From Bradyrhizobium diazoefficiens (GTDB taxonomy: Bacteria > Pseudomonadota > Alphaproteobacteria > Rhizobiales > Xanthobacteraceae): a stretch of DNA of 64,000 nt. The stretch spans positions 1-64,000 of the forward strand of contig NZ_JAFCJE010000011.1 of NCBI RefSeq assembly GCF_018131185.1, written 5' to 3'. Position 1 is the first letter of the stretch. Every line of letters starts with the position of its first letter. The position numbers and the translations under genes were made by a program. This document shows, piece after piece, positions 9,046 to 17,504 of the stretch. A model generated the notes under the pieces. That model ran no database searches. It saw only the letters and a program-made list of their open reading frames with translations, and was not told the DNA's origin.

Positions 9046-9519
9046 TTACTCCTCTGCGACCATGTGCCGTTCGGTGCGCCCGTTACCCGACGCGACGGGC
9101 TTCGCGCGGGGCAACACCAGCGTCAGCAGGCGCAACAATTTGATCGCCTGGTCTTCATGGGGATGGACATCCTCATCCGCCGCAGCCACGCGCTCCGAGA
9201 GCTCCATCAGATGGGACGACAGCGGCAGGTTCGAAACGGGCCGCAAGGTGTCGATCACGACATTGGCAAAATCCGGCTCCTCGAGCCGCTCGGCGAGTTC
9301 ATCGAACATCGCATAGAGCCGTTCGTCCGGAATGTGCGGCGCCAGCTTGCGATCCCTGATGAAACGGATCACCTCGTCGCGCTCGACCGGCGAAACGCTC
9401 CGGTCGGCAACCGCAACCAGCGCACCCACGATCACCAGCGCGACCGCAGCCTGCTCGTTCAGGCTGGACGGTTCCGTGATTTCGATCCCGATCGGACTTG
9501 AGGATTTGGCGGCAGACAT
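9046..9519 (-). CDS. TerB-like tellurite-resistance domain protein
   Basis: A 157-residue soluble helical protein resembling the TerB/DjlA N-terminal fold, with acidic patches (SVSPVERDEV, AAADEDVHPHED) typical of its metal-binding helices. ATG 9519 is preceded by AAGGGAG. It is the first gene of the Ter run and lies 2 nt before the small membrane protein gene. TerB proteins associate with TerC at the inner membrane; a sensor or scaffold role is inferred. The open frame continues far upstream only as an antisense artefact of the ligase genes. Confidence 0.75.
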   Translation of the reverse strand: MSAAKSSSPIGIEITEPSSLNEQAAVALVIVGALVAVADRSVSPVERDEVIRFIRDRKLAPHIPDERLYAMFDELAERLEEPDFANVVIDTLRPVSNLPLSSHLMELSERVAAADEDVHPHEDQAIKLLRLLTLVLPRAKPVASGNGRTERHMVAEE

Positions 9520-10047
9520 CGTTGCTCCCTTAACTTGCGAAATGGCCGCACGGAGCTGCGATGGGGGACGAATGGTCGGAGAGAACGAACAGGGCCCGAC
9601 GATCGGCCAATCCATCGCATTCGCGCGGGATAGGTCATCCGACATCACGAGGTTTGCCGACATCGTCGGCGTCCTCGCCAGAGGGGCCCGGATTCTTGTT
9701 CGCTCTAGAAATAAAGGTCGGCCTGTCGGAATCAAGACGGCCCGTCTGCGACCAGCCGCCGCATCGGTTCCATCGTCCTGAATAATTCCGCCCCCCAACG
9801 CTTGAAGCCGTGGCCGCGCAGCCGGATCCAAGACGGGACGCGGCCAGCCGCTCGCATCTGCCCCCGGCCCTGCGTTTTCATCGCAAAAAGGCGCTGCGCC
9901 GCTGCTCGATTCCGAATTGCGTCGTTGACTGCTCGTCATGCTCGACGGTGCCCACTGGACCCATCTCTTGGCTGCCGGAACATCAACCGGCCGCTCGGGT
10001 TGGTGCATCTCACCACGCATGTTGTGACGAGAAGCCGCAAGGAACCC
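9520..10047. other. 528-nt intergenic region, no gene supported
   Basis: The gap lies between the divergent TerB-like and amidotransferase genes and must hold both promoters. Short open frames here have Arg/Pro/Ser-rich compositions of non-coding GC-rich DNA and no ribosome sites. I see no clear operator or RNA gene. Confidence 0.4.
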
Positions 10048-10875
10048 ATGTGCCGCTGGATCGCATACCGGGGCGAGACAACGTCTTTCGAGCCCTACGT
10101 CACCGAGCCCGAGCATTCGCTGGTTGCGCAGAGCATCCGCTCGCTGCAATCCACGGCGGGCTCGAACGGTGACGGCTTTGGGCTGGGCTGGTACGGCGAG
10201 CATCCGGAACCGGGCCTTTATCGAGAGACGCGTCCGGCGTGGTCGGACGAGAACCTGCGCTATCTTTGCCGCCATCTGCGCTCGCATTTGTTCTTCGCGC
10301 ATGTGCGCGCGGCCACCGGCACGGCGGTGACGCGGCAGAATTGCCATCCCTTTGCCTGCGGCCACTGGCTGTTCATGCACAACGGATTCGTCGGGAGCTG
10401 GAATAGGCTGCGGCGCAAGGTCGAGGCGCTGATTCCCGATGCTTTTTATCCATCGCGGCTGGGCACGACCGACTCGGAAGCCGTGTTCCTGGCGATGATG
10501 GGGGCCGGCCTCGACCGCGACCCGCTCGGCGCGACGCGGCGCGTGCTGCAAGCCCTCGTCAGTCTCGTCAATGAAGGCCAGCTCCGAGAACGGATGCGCT
10601 TCACCAGTGCGATCGCCAATGGCCGGGATCTTTATGCCTTCCGTGTCGCGGTCAACGATGCCGCCAACACGCTTTATTTCCGCGAGGACGGCGGCGAGGT
10701 CATCGTCGTGTCCGAACCCTTCGACAAGGAAACGGACTGGACCGAAGTGCCGCCGAATCACGCGCTGATCGCCCGCGCATCCGAAAGCGTTAAGATTGTT
10801 CCCTTCGACCTCGCAATTTCCAGTGAGTCCGACGCGGAACCCGTTCCTGTCAGACGGATTATCGCCCGCAGGTAG
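10048..10875 (+). CDS. Class II glutamine amidotransferase (YafJ/EgtC type)
   Basis: A 275-residue Ntn-hydrolase. Translation begins MCRWIAYRG, placing the catalytic Cys at position 2 after Met removal; the GDGFGLGWY and HVRAATG motifs and NCHPF..MHNGFVG complete the glutaminase site. YafJ and EgtC relatives hydrolyse gamma-glutamyl amides. ATG 10048 is fixed by the need for Cys2, with AAGGAA just upstream. It is 18 nt upstream of a GCS2-type ligase, so the two probably act on the same gamma-glutamyl compound. Confidence 0.87.
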   Translation: MCRWIAYRGETTSFEPYVTEPEHSLVAQSIRSLQSTAGSNGDGFGLGWYGEHPEPGLYRETRPAWSDENLRYLCRHLRSHLFFAHVRAATGTAVTRQNCHPFACGHWLFMHNGFVGSWNRLRRKVEALIPDAFYPSRLGTTDSEAVFLAMMGAGLDRDPLGATRRVLQALVSLVNEGQLRERMRFTSAIANGRDLYAFRVAVNDAANTLYFREDGGEVIVVSEPFDKETDWTEVPPNHALIARASESVKIVPFDLAISSESDAEPVPVRRIIARR

Positions 10876-10893
10876 TGCCTTGCCGGGTGGCCA

Positions 10894-12123
10894 ATGACAA
10901 TTGCTTCGGACGTATTGAAACTGCTGCGCCTTGATTCCTCTCACGACAAGCAGCACCTCGTCATTCGCTCGGCCGGCGGCGGCGGCAAGGCGACTGAATA
11001 TTCCTTCGGCATCGAGGAGGAGTACTTCCTGGCTGACCGCCGCAGCTTCGAGGTCGCGATCCAGACTCCCAACGAGCTGTTCGAATCGGCGAACTGGTCG
11101 ACCGGCGGTCAGGCCATGCGCGAGATGCTGCAATCCCAGCTCGAGGTCGCCACCAACGTTCACGTCGACGTCAACGACGCCCGCGAGGAGCTTCGCTTCC
11201 TGCGGCGCGAGGTCGCGAACGTCGCGGCGCAATATGGGTTCGTGATCATGGCCTGCGGCACGCACCCGACAGCGGTCTGGCGCATGTCGCAGCCGAGCCG
11301 GAAGCCGCGCTACGAGGAGATGATCGAGGATCTGCGCAGCATCGGCCATCGCAACATGATGTGCGGAATGCACGTGCATGTCCAATTGCCCGATCCCGAG
11401 AAGCGCATGGCGGTGATGCGGGCGATGCTGCCGCATTTGCCGCTGTTCATCGCCCTGTCGGCATCCTCCCCGTTCTGGAATTCGCACAAGACCGGACTGA
11501 AGGGCTACCGGCTCGCCGCCTATTCCGAGCTGCCGCGCACCGGCCTGCCGGAATTGTTCGAGAACAGGCAGGACTACGACGAATATGTCGGCGCCTTGCA
11601 GCGCTCCGGCGTGATTCCCGATGAGAGCCACATCTGGTGGGCGATGCGTCCCTCGATGCGGCACCCGACGCTCGAGCTTCGTGCGCCCGACACCTGCACC
11701 CTGGTCGAGGACGCCGTGGCGATCGCCTCGCTCTATCGCTGCCTGACGCGCCACCTCCATCTGCGACCTCATTTGTCGAAGGAGGTCACGGTGGTCGAAC
11801 GCGCGATTGCGGTGGAGAATAAATGGCGCGCCCAGCGCTACGGAACCGATTGCATCTTTGCCTCCAGAGACGGACCAGTCACGATTTCGGAGCTGCTCTC
11901 CCGAATCATCGACGACATCGCCGAGGATGCGGACATGCTGGGCTGCGCCGCCGAGATCGAGCACTGCCGGACCATTGTGGATCGCGGCAGCTCGGCGGAA
12001 TTCCAGCTTAGCGCGTATCGCGAAAACGGCGACGACATCGCAGCCGTGTCACGATGGATTGCTACATCAACGATCTCAGGATTGAGCGCGCCGATCGGGC
12101 GCAGCGCCCCAGCGCCGTCATAG
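10894..12123 (+). CDS. Carboxylate-amine ligase, GCS2 (YbdK/EgtA-like) family
   Basis: A 409-residue ATP-grasp-like ligase of the glutamate-cysteine ligase 2 family, with FGIEEEYFLAD (39-49), the GMHVHVQLPDPEKR segment and RPSMRHPTLELRAPDTC. Members attach glutamate to cysteine or an amine using ATP. Paired with the upstream class II amidotransferase, it recalls the EgtA/EgtC pair of ergothioneine synthesis, but EgtB and EgtD are not in the window. Biochemical substrate is unknown. Confidence 0.87.
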   Translation: MTIASDVLKLLRLDSSHDKQHLVIRSAGGGGKATEYSFGIEEEYFLADRRSFEVAIQTPNELFESANWSTGGQAMREMLQSQLEVATNVHVDVNDAREELRFLRREVANVAAQYGFVIMACGTHPTAVWRMSQPSRKPRYEEMIEDLRSIGHRNMMCGMHVHVQLPDPEKRMAVMRAMLPHLPLFIALSASSPFWNSHKTGLKGYRLAAYSELPRTGLPELFENRQDYDEYVGALQRSGVIPDESHIWWAMRPSMRHPTLELRAPDTCTLVEDAVAIASLYRCLTRHLHLRPHLSKEVTVVERAIAVENKWRAQRYGTDCIFASRDGPVTISELLSRIIDDIAEDADMLGCAAEIEHCRTIVDRGSSAEFQLSAYRENGDDIAAVSRWIATSTISGLSAPIGRSAPAPS

Positions 12124-12186
12124 CGCCCGCGCAAGCTTCGCGAACGAGAACGTCATTTCTGGATTTGGTACGCCGTAGAGGAAAGC

Positions 12187-12372
12187 ATGACTGACATCGC
12201 CTGGTGCGCCGGTTGCGGCCACAGCCTGGTCCCGATCCTGTCCGAGAACGGCCGCACGCGGCCGAATTGCTTCTGGTGCGAGGGCGTCGACGCGCGGACT
12301 ATGGACATGGCAAAGTGGGCGGACAGCCCGGCCGGCAAGCCGGATCGGACCGCGCCTCACGCTTTTGATTGA
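12187..12372 (+). CDS. Small zinc-ribbon-like protein
   Basis: A 61-residue protein with two CxxC knuckles, CAGC (7-10) and CFWC (28-31), typical of a zinc ribbon. A purine-rich GAGGAAAGC lies just before ATG 12187, 63 nt downstream of the ligase gene. The coding reading is supported by the spaced cysteines and ribosome site, not by a family match. It runs convergent to the next minus-strand gene. Role unknown. Confidence 0.55.
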   Translation: MTDIAWCAGCGHSLVPILSENGRTRPNCFWCEGVDARTMDMAKWADSPAGKPDRTAPHAFD

Positions 12373-12385
12373 GCAGCGCTCGGGA

Positions 12386-12694
12386 TTAAACCCGCGCCGC
12401 CACGCGCGGACGGAACACGGATTCGGCCGTGGGCAAAAGCGCTGCGGCCGGCCTTCGCGTCGGTCGGCGCCGCGGGACGAAGAAACTGTTCACGAGGATC
12501 GGCTCCTGGTCGCCGAGCGCAGTCCGCTCCTTCACGAGCAGGCTCATGACCGAGCGCATCTTCATGACTTCCTGCGCCACGAAGCTGCAGTCCTCACCAC
12601 GGTTGATCTGCTCATGCATGATCGCTTCAGCTTCGCGCATACTGACGCGGAGCGCCCTGATGGTTCTGCGGATTTCGTTGATGCGGTTGTCCAT
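12386..12694 (-). CDS. Coiled-coil conserved hypothetical protein
   Basis: A 102-residue protein. Residues 1-60 form an amphipathic, charge-rich helix region (DNRINEIRRTIRALRVSMRE...) likely to dimerise, and the C-terminus is basic and Pro-rich (VPRRRPTRRPAAALL). ATG 12694 is chosen over upstream ATGs because GGAGG lies 5 nt before it. It has a good sigma70-type promoter 18 nt upstream of the ribosome site. It superficially recalls CsoR-like metalloregulators but lacks their Cys-His-Cys ligand set. Function unknown. Confidence 0.65.
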   Translation of the reverse strand: MDNRINEIRRTIRALRVSMREAEAIMHEQINRGEDCSFVAQEVMKMRSVMSLLVKERTALGDQEPILVNSFFVPRRRPTRRPAAALLPTAESVFRPRVAARV

Positions 12695-12718
12695 GGCGGC
12701 CTCCATCTCGGTCGCAGC

Positions 12719-12747
12719 ATAAGAACAAATCATGAACACTCTGTCAA
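12719..12747 (-). promoter_or_regulatory. Sigma70-type promoter of coiled-coil gene
   Basis: On the minus strand a perfect -35 box TTGACA (12747-12742), a 17-nt spacer and the -10 box TCTTAT (12724-12719) precede the coiled-coil gene, whose start codon is at 12694. The rest of the 12695-13069 gap shows no gene and must hold the promoter of the bicupin gene. Confidence 0.55.
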
Positions 12748-13069
12748 TCGCGGCCCTGCCCCTCGCGAAATTATCCCTCATCCCGAGGACAGCGCCGCAC
12801 CGATCCGCCACCGGCGCCGCTGCACGCGCACTGGCGAGCTTGCTGACAAATTAGACAGGCCCCCCTCACGTCCGAAGGCGGGCTCCCCCGGCGCAGCCCT
12901 CTGTCGATCGGAACGGCCGTCGATCTAACCTCCCGTGCAACCACCGGATTTCTTCCGAAACGGCATGCCCGCATCGGGGCGCCCGGCCCGCTTGCTGCTT
13001 CGCAAACCAACTGGCCCAAAATTCGCAATGACGTCGCAAGCGAAGCAACGAAGCGGAGCGGAGAACGTC

Positions 13070-14209
13070 ATGAACGTGCATGCTGCGGGCGATCTCAAGA
13101 CCACCGGCCTCACCCATCCGAACGGCGCGCCGCTTCGCCTCAACACGAAGGACTTCGTCGCAATCGATCGCGACCGGAACGCGAAGTTCGAGCCGACGTA
13201 TCGCCCGCAAGCCCTCTACAATCGCGCCAACGAAGGCTTTCACGCCAACAACGAAACCTTCCTGCTCCACGAAGTCGCGACCAATCTGCCGGTCTACCGT
13301 CCCGACACCGGTCCCACCGACTTCCATCTGCATCTTCCACCCGGCGGCTTTCAGCTCGTGCTGGTCACCTCGGGCGCCTTCACCTTCGACTATGACGGGC
13401 GCTTCTACAATGTCGGCCCCGGCGCGGTGATGCTGCAAAGCGCGATCGTGCATCGCCAGCTCTTCTACACCTGGTCGGGACTGTCGACGGAAGAGAATCT
13501 GAAGACGCCGCAGACCGTGGTGCCGGATCCGATCTCGATGGGCTATTCGGGCAAATTCCTCGAAGCCTTCATCACCGATCCCACCACCTTTCCGAATCCG
13601 ACCATCGTCGGTCCCGATCAGATCAACGAAGCCGAAACGCCGCGCATGGCCTGGAGTCATCCGCTGCACGATCGACCAGCCAATGCCGGCTTCTGGCTGC
13701 AGGATCCCCTGGCGCTGGACGCACTGTTCAAGCCGCTCGCGGACGGCTCGATCAAATCGGCGCTGCCGGTTTACGTGCGCGATATCGGCATCGAGGTGCC
13801 GAGCGGCCGGCTCGTCACCGGCCACATCATCGCAACCGACCCGCGGGGCCAGTCGCTTCTGCCGAAGAGTATGTCGGCGTCCGCGGACGCCGCCTCGCTC
13901 GCCACGGGCGAGGTCGTGATCTATCGCGTCATTCGCGGCACGGCGGAGTTCAAGAGGTCGTCTGGTGAGAGCTTCGAGCTCTCCGCCGGCGACGTGGTGA
14001 CGGCCGGCAAGAGCTCGATCGGCCTCACAGGTGTCGGCGAGAACACCCAAGTCCTGCGCCTCGGCCTTCTCAAGGGCATGAACGAGTTGCGGAGCTGGAC
14101 GCCGACGCAGCGCGACGAGATCGACGGCCTCGCCGGTCAGATCATCACCCGGAGGGACATTCGTCCGCTGCGCACCGAAGGCAAGCCGGTCGGATATTTG
14201 TACGGCTGA
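13070..14209 (+). CDS. Bicupin-like protein of unknown substrate
   Basis: A 379-residue protein with a cupin-like barrel near residues 75-160 (FHLHLPPGGF, then AIVHRQLF) and a second barrel near 255-335 (GEVVIYRVIRGTAEF..SAGDVVTAG). The histidine set in the first barrel (TDFHLHLP, IVHRQ) could hold a metal; the second lacks an obvious set. No signal peptide, so cytoplasmic. ATG 13070 has GGAG 6 nt upstream; an upstream ATG (13028) is possible. Bicupins include oxalate decarboxylases and dioxygenases, but the specific activity is not readable. Confidence 0.65.
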   Translation: MNVHAAGDLKTTGLTHPNGAPLRLNTKDFVAIDRDRNAKFEPTYRPQALYNRANEGFHANNETFLLHEVATNLPVYRPDTGPTDFHLHLPPGGFQLVLVTSGAFTFDYDGRFYNVGPGAVMLQSAIVHRQLFYTWSGLSTEENLKTPQTVVPDPISMGYSGKFLEAFITDPTTFPNPTIVGPDQINEAETPRMAWSHPLHDRPANAGFWLQDPLALDALFKPLADGSIKSALPVYVRDIGIEVPSGRLVTGHIIATDPRGQSLLPKSMSASADAASLATGEVVIYRVIRGTAEFKRSSGESFELSAGDVVTAGKSSIGLTGVGENTQVLRLGLLKGMNELRSWTPTQRDEIDGLAGQIITRRDIRPLRTEGKPVGYLYG

Positions 14210-14217
14210 ATGCAGAA

Positions 14218-14241
14218 GGTCCCGTTGGCTATTCCGGGACC
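14218..14241. terminator. Possible terminator hairpin between convergent genes
   Basis: Arms GGTCCCG and CGGGACC flank a 10-nt loop between the bicupin stop and the 3' end of the convergent small gene. There is no T-run, so it may be only a weak hairpin. Confidence 0.3.
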
Positions 14242-14432
14242 CGGCGCCCCGGAAAGGTCAGGCAGGCATTGATATCGACGGCCATCGTGTTGCGGTGTGC
14301 TTTGTTCAAGAGCGCGTCTCGCTCCGCACCGGGTTCAAGGCGCGCGGCCTGCTCGCGCAATCTCACCGCATCGGCCGCAAGACGCTCGGCAAGTGAATCC
14401 GCCTGACGGATGCGGCTGCGCTTCTCTGTCAT
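14229..14432 (-). CDS. Small conserved hypothetical protein
   Basis: A 67-residue, highly helical, charged protein (MTEKRSRIRQADSLAERL..., with an REQAARLEPGAERDALL segment) lacking signal peptide or membrane segments. The start at ATG 14432 is preceded by AAGGACA at a good distance. Its Arg/Ala/Leu/Glu make-up resembles small helical stress-related proteins found in rhizobia, but I cannot name a family. Confidence reflects the clean start and helical pattern. Confidence 0.5.
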   Translation of the reverse strand: MTEKRSRIRQADSLAERLAADAVRLREQAARLEPGAERDALLNKAHRNTMAVDINACLTFPGRRVPE

Positions 14433-14744
14433 GACAAATGTCCTTGCGGTGCGTTGGGAGAGTCGAGGTCGGTCAAGCCCGCGCATTGTCGGGCAAAGGG
14501 CGCACGACCGACGGGAATCGCGCCGCTGTAACGTCTCTCGACCACTGGTGCTGTCGTGTATCGTGCCAGCGATGCATTGCATGTGGGGTCTCGATCGCCA
14601 TTCACCAGAGCGCGGCGCTGAAAATACGCTCCCGGCGCCCGGCCTGACAGTGCTCGGACACGCTCGACGCGCCGATGAGTGATGATCCTGGGGGGCTTCC
14701 GCTCAAGTGACTGCCTTACTGCCGTACCAATCCCGCAGGAATTA
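14433..14744. other. Intergenic stretch, nothing supported
   Basis: Between the divergent small helical gene and the membrane-anchored hydrolase. Short open frames here lack ribosome sites and typical protein composition. The only notable item in the full gap is the possible EcfG promoter beginning at 14745. Confidence 0.35.
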
Positions 14745-14769
14745 GGAACATATCGCGGCCTCTCCTGTT
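14745..14769 (+). promoter_or_regulatory. Possible EcfG general-stress promoter
   Basis: GGAAC at 14745-14749 and GTT at 14767-14769 with a 17-nt spacing fit the alphaproteobacterial sigma-EcfG pattern (GGAAC, 16-17 nt, cGTT) except for a T instead of C before GTT. It lies about 95 nt upstream of the hydrolase start. A chance match is possible. Confidence 0.35.
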
Positions 14770-14862
14770 GCGTCTGCCCATGGATGCATGCGTCCCCAAG
14801 ATCAGGCCAAGGGCGTACGCTCCCATTCTTCTCATCCAATGATCTTCACCGAAAGTTTTCAG

Positions 14863-15870
14863 ATGCGCATACTTAAGAGACGTTCGCCATCCTTGGCGGC
14901 CACGAGCCTTCGCGTTCTTGCAGAAAATCCGGTAGCGTCCGCGATTGCCGCGACAGTCGCCTTGATGGCCACGGCCGCGGTCGTCAATCGAAAGCTGGCC
15001 GACAAGGCTCAACGCGAAAACCCGCCGCAGGGACGCTTCATCGACATCGACGGTGTTCGCTTGCACTATGTGGAGCGCGGTTCGGGCCGCCCGCTGGTCT
15101 TGCTTCACGGCAATGGCAGCATGATCCAGGATTTCGAATCGAGTGGTCTGATCGATCTCGCCGCCAAGGACTATCGCGTCATCGTGTTCGATCGTCCGGG
15201 ATTCGGCCACAGCCTGAGGCCCCGAAACGTCGTATGGACCCCTGCGGCGCAGGCCGACCTCTTCAGGGATGCGCTAGCGCACCTTGGCGTCGAAAAGGCG
15301 ATCGTGCTCGGGCATTCCTGGGGGGCGTCGGTCGCGATTGCCTTGGCAGGCAGGCACCCTTCGATGGTCGAGGCGTTGATCTTGGCGTCGGGGTATTATT
15401 TCCCGACGGCCCGCACTGACGCGATGATGGCGATGGCGGGGCCGGCGATACCTGGATTCGGCGATATCCTCAGCCACACGATTTCCCCGATCGTCAGTCG
15501 CCTGATGTGGCCGTCAATGCTCCGGCAACTGTTCGGGCCACGATCCGTCCCGCAAAAGTTCGATGGCTTTCCGAAGTCACTGGCCGTGCGTCCATCGCAG
15601 CTTCGTGCCGCCGCCGCCGAGGCCGCGTTGATGGTCCCTGCCGCAATTCTGTCGGCGAAGACCTACGGCGAACTGGCCATGCCGGTCACCATCCTCGCCG
15701 GCGAGCAGGATCGCCTCATCGACATCGACGAACAGTCCGGTCGCCTCCATGAGGAAATCAGGCACAGCAAGATGCGGCGCGTCGCGAGCGCAGGCCATAT
15801 GATCCAACAGTCGGATACGGCCGACCTGATGGCCGCGATCGACGAAGCCGCGGCAGAAACGCCGCATTGA
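14863..15870 (+). CDS. Membrane-anchored alpha/beta hydrolase
   Basis: A 335-residue protein. Residues about 24-42 form a hydrophobic N-terminal anchor, and the rest is an alpha/beta hydrolase with LLHGNGS (80-86), the elbow GHSWGA (Ser152) and a late AGHMIQQ (His). It probably faces the periplasm and acts on an ester or haloalkane-like compound. The start is uncertain: ATG 14863 gives a basic N-terminus followed by the hydrophobic segment, while ATG 14839 or 14788 would add 8 or 25 residues. A possible stress promoter lies upstream. Confidence 0.78.
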   Translation: MRILKRRSPSLAATSLRVLAENPVASAIAATVALMATAAVVNRKLADKAQRENPPQGRFIDIDGVRLHYVERGSGRPLVLLHGNGSMIQDFESSGLIDLAAKDYRVIVFDRPGFGHSLRPRNVVWTPAAQADLFRDALAHLGVEKAIVLGHSWGASVAIALAGRHPSMVEALILASGYYFPTARTDAMMAMAGPAIPGFGDILSHTISPIVSRLMWPSMLRQLFGPRSVPQKFDGFPKSLAVRPSQLRAAAAEAALMVPAAILSAKTYGELAMPVTILAGEQDRLIDIDEQSGRLHEEIRHSKMRRVASAGHMIQQSDTADLMAAIDEAAAETPH

Positions 15871-15905
15871 TTTGAGATGTATGAAGCTGTCGGAAAGGAA
15901 CGACC

Positions 15906-16055
15906 ATGGCCCCAAAAATCAAAGAGCGGACCTGCCCGGAGTGCAGCGGAACGGGCTTTCCTCTGTCCATGAAGGCGGCTGCGCCGGGCCGCAAAGTCTA
16001 CCCGGTCAAATGCCAGGCCTGCGAAGGCAAGGGCAAGATCACCGAACCCGAGTGA
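15906..16055 (+). CDS. Tiny DnaJ-type zinc-finger protein
   Basis: A 49-residue protein with two CxxCxGxG-type knuckles, CPECSGTG (10-17) and CQACEGKG (36-43), the zinc-binding repeat of the DnaJ central domain, separated by a basic linker. AAGGAA lies just upstream of ATG 15906. It follows the hydrolase by 35 nt and may be co-transcribed. It may bind zinc and act as a small chaperone-like or regulatory protein; such stand-alone CxxCxGxG proteins are common but mostly uncharacterised. Confidence 0.65.
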   Translation: MAPKIKERTCPECSGTGFPLSMKAAAPGRKVYPVKCQACEGKGKITEPE

Positions 16056-16069
16056 GGCGAACCTTTGGC

Positions 16070-17458
16070 CTACTCCGCCGCCTGACGCACGTGGCGCGCG
16101 GTCGGCGTGCGCATCGTGACGAGCTCTTCGGCGGCGGTCGGATGCAGCGCGATCGTCGCGTCGAAATCGGCCTTGGTCGCCTTCATCTTGACGGCGATCG
16201 CGACCGCCTGGGTGATCTCGGCGGCGGCATCGCCGACGATGTGGCAGCCGAGCACGCGATCGGTCGCGCCGTCGACCACGAGCTTCATCAGCACGCGCGT
16301 GTCGCGGCCGGACATCGTCGCCTTGATCGGGCGGAACGAGGTCTTGTAGATGTCGACGTGGCTGAATTGCGCTCGCGCCTCGGTCTCGGTGAGACCAACG
16401 GTGCCGACTTCCGGCTGCGAGAACACCGCGGTCGGAATGTTGGCGTGATCGACTCTGACCTCGCGCTTGCCGAACACGGTGTCGGCGAAGGCATGGCCCT
16501 CGCGGATGGCGACCGGCGTCAGGTTGAAGCGATGGGTGACGTCGCCGATCGCATAGATGCTGTCGACCGAGCTCCTTGAGAAATGGTCCACCGCAATGCC
16601 GCCATTTGCAGGATTGATGGCGACACCGGCCTTCTCCAGCCCGAGATTGGCCACCGCCGGATGCCGGCCGATCGCGAACATCACCTGCTCCGAGGCAAGG
16701 CTCGAGCCGTTCGACAGATGCGTGGTGAATTCCTCGCCGTGGCGGTCGACCTTGCTCACCGTGCAGCCGGTGAGAATGGTGATGCCCTGCTTCTCCATCT
16801 CGCTGCGGACGTGGGTGCGAACATCCTCGTCGAAACCGCGCAGGATGTTGTCGCCGCGATAGACCACGGTGACGTCGGAGCCGAAGCCGGCGAAGATGCC
16901 GGCGAATTCCAGCGCGATGTAACCACCGCCCTGGATCACGATCCGTCTCGGCAGCTTCTTCAGATGGAAGGCTTCGTTGGACGAGATCACATGTTCGATG
17001 CCGGGAATCGCCGCGCCGTGGTTGGGCGCACCTCCGGTGGCGATCAGGATGTACTTCGCGGTGATCTTGCGGTCGTTTTCGAGCAGGCGGATGGTGTGCC
17101 TGTCTTCGATCACCGCACGGCTCTTGACGATCTGCGCGCCCGACTTCTCGACATTGGCGGTATAGGCCGCCTCCAGCCGTGCGATTTCCTTGTCCTTGTT
17201 GGCGATCAGCGTGGCCCAGTCGAAGCTGGCGGGCGGAACGGTCCAGCCGAAGCCGGCGGCGTCCTCGAGCTCGTGACGGAAATGCGAGCCGATCACGAAC
17301 AGCTTCTTCGGCACGCAGCCGCGGATCACGCAGGTGCCGCCCATGCGGTACTCTTCCGCGATCATCACGCGGGCGCCGTACCCGGCCGCGATGCGGGCGG
17401 CACGAACGCCACCCGAGCCGCCGCCGATGACGAAGAGGTCGACGTCGAATTCAGCCAT
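16070..17458 (-). CDS. gor: Glutathione-disulfide reductase
   Basis: A 462-residue flavoprotein disulfide reductase. FAD-binding GGGSGG (12-17), the redox-active pair in GGTCVIRGCVPK (Cys43/Cys48), a second Rossmann motif for NADPH (QGGGYIALEFAG) and the C-terminal HPTAAEE with the catalytic His-Glu pair identify it as glutathione reductase rather than lipoamide dehydrogenase. It reduces GSSG with NADPH in the cytoplasm. It is downstream of rpiA and the DUF2059 gene on the same strand, linking the pentose-phosphate NADPH supply to thiol redox balance. Confidence 0.95.
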   Translation of the reverse strand: MAEFDVDLFVIGGGSGGVRAARIAAGYGARVMIAEEYRMGGTCVIRGCVPKKLFVIGSHFRHELEDAAGFGWTVPPASFDWATLIANKDKEIARLEAAYTANVEKSGAQIVKSRAVIEDRHTIRLLENDRKITAKYILIATGGAPNHGAAIPGIEHVISSNEAFHLKKLPRRIVIQGGGYIALEFAGIFAGFGSDVTVVYRGDNILRGFDEDVRTHVRSEMEKQGITILTGCTVSKVDRHGEEFTTHLSNGSSLASEQVMFAIGRHPAVANLGLEKAGVAINPANGGIAVDHFSRSSVDSIYAIGDVTHRFNLTPVAIREGHAFADTVFGKREVRVDHANIPTAVFSQPEVGTVGLTETEARAQFSHVDIYKTSFRPIKATMSGRDTRVLMKLVVDGATDRVLGCHIVGDAAAEITQAVAIAVKMKATKADFDATIALHPTAAEELVTMRTPTARHVRQAAE

Positions 17459-17504
17459 TGTCCACTCCGACCCCTTTCAGGAACGACCTTTCAGATAGGT
17501 GCGC

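Noticed and set aside
9046..11964. Very long minus-strand open frame (972 residues) covering TerB-like and the two plus-strand enzyme genes
   Set aside because: Only its last 157 residues (the TerB-like part) have protein-like composition and a ribosome site. The rest is antisense to well-supported enzymes and is a GC-rich shadow.
12386..12694. CsoR/RcnR-type metalloregulator
   Set aside because: Helical and of similar size, but the Cys-His-Cys metal ligands are absent.
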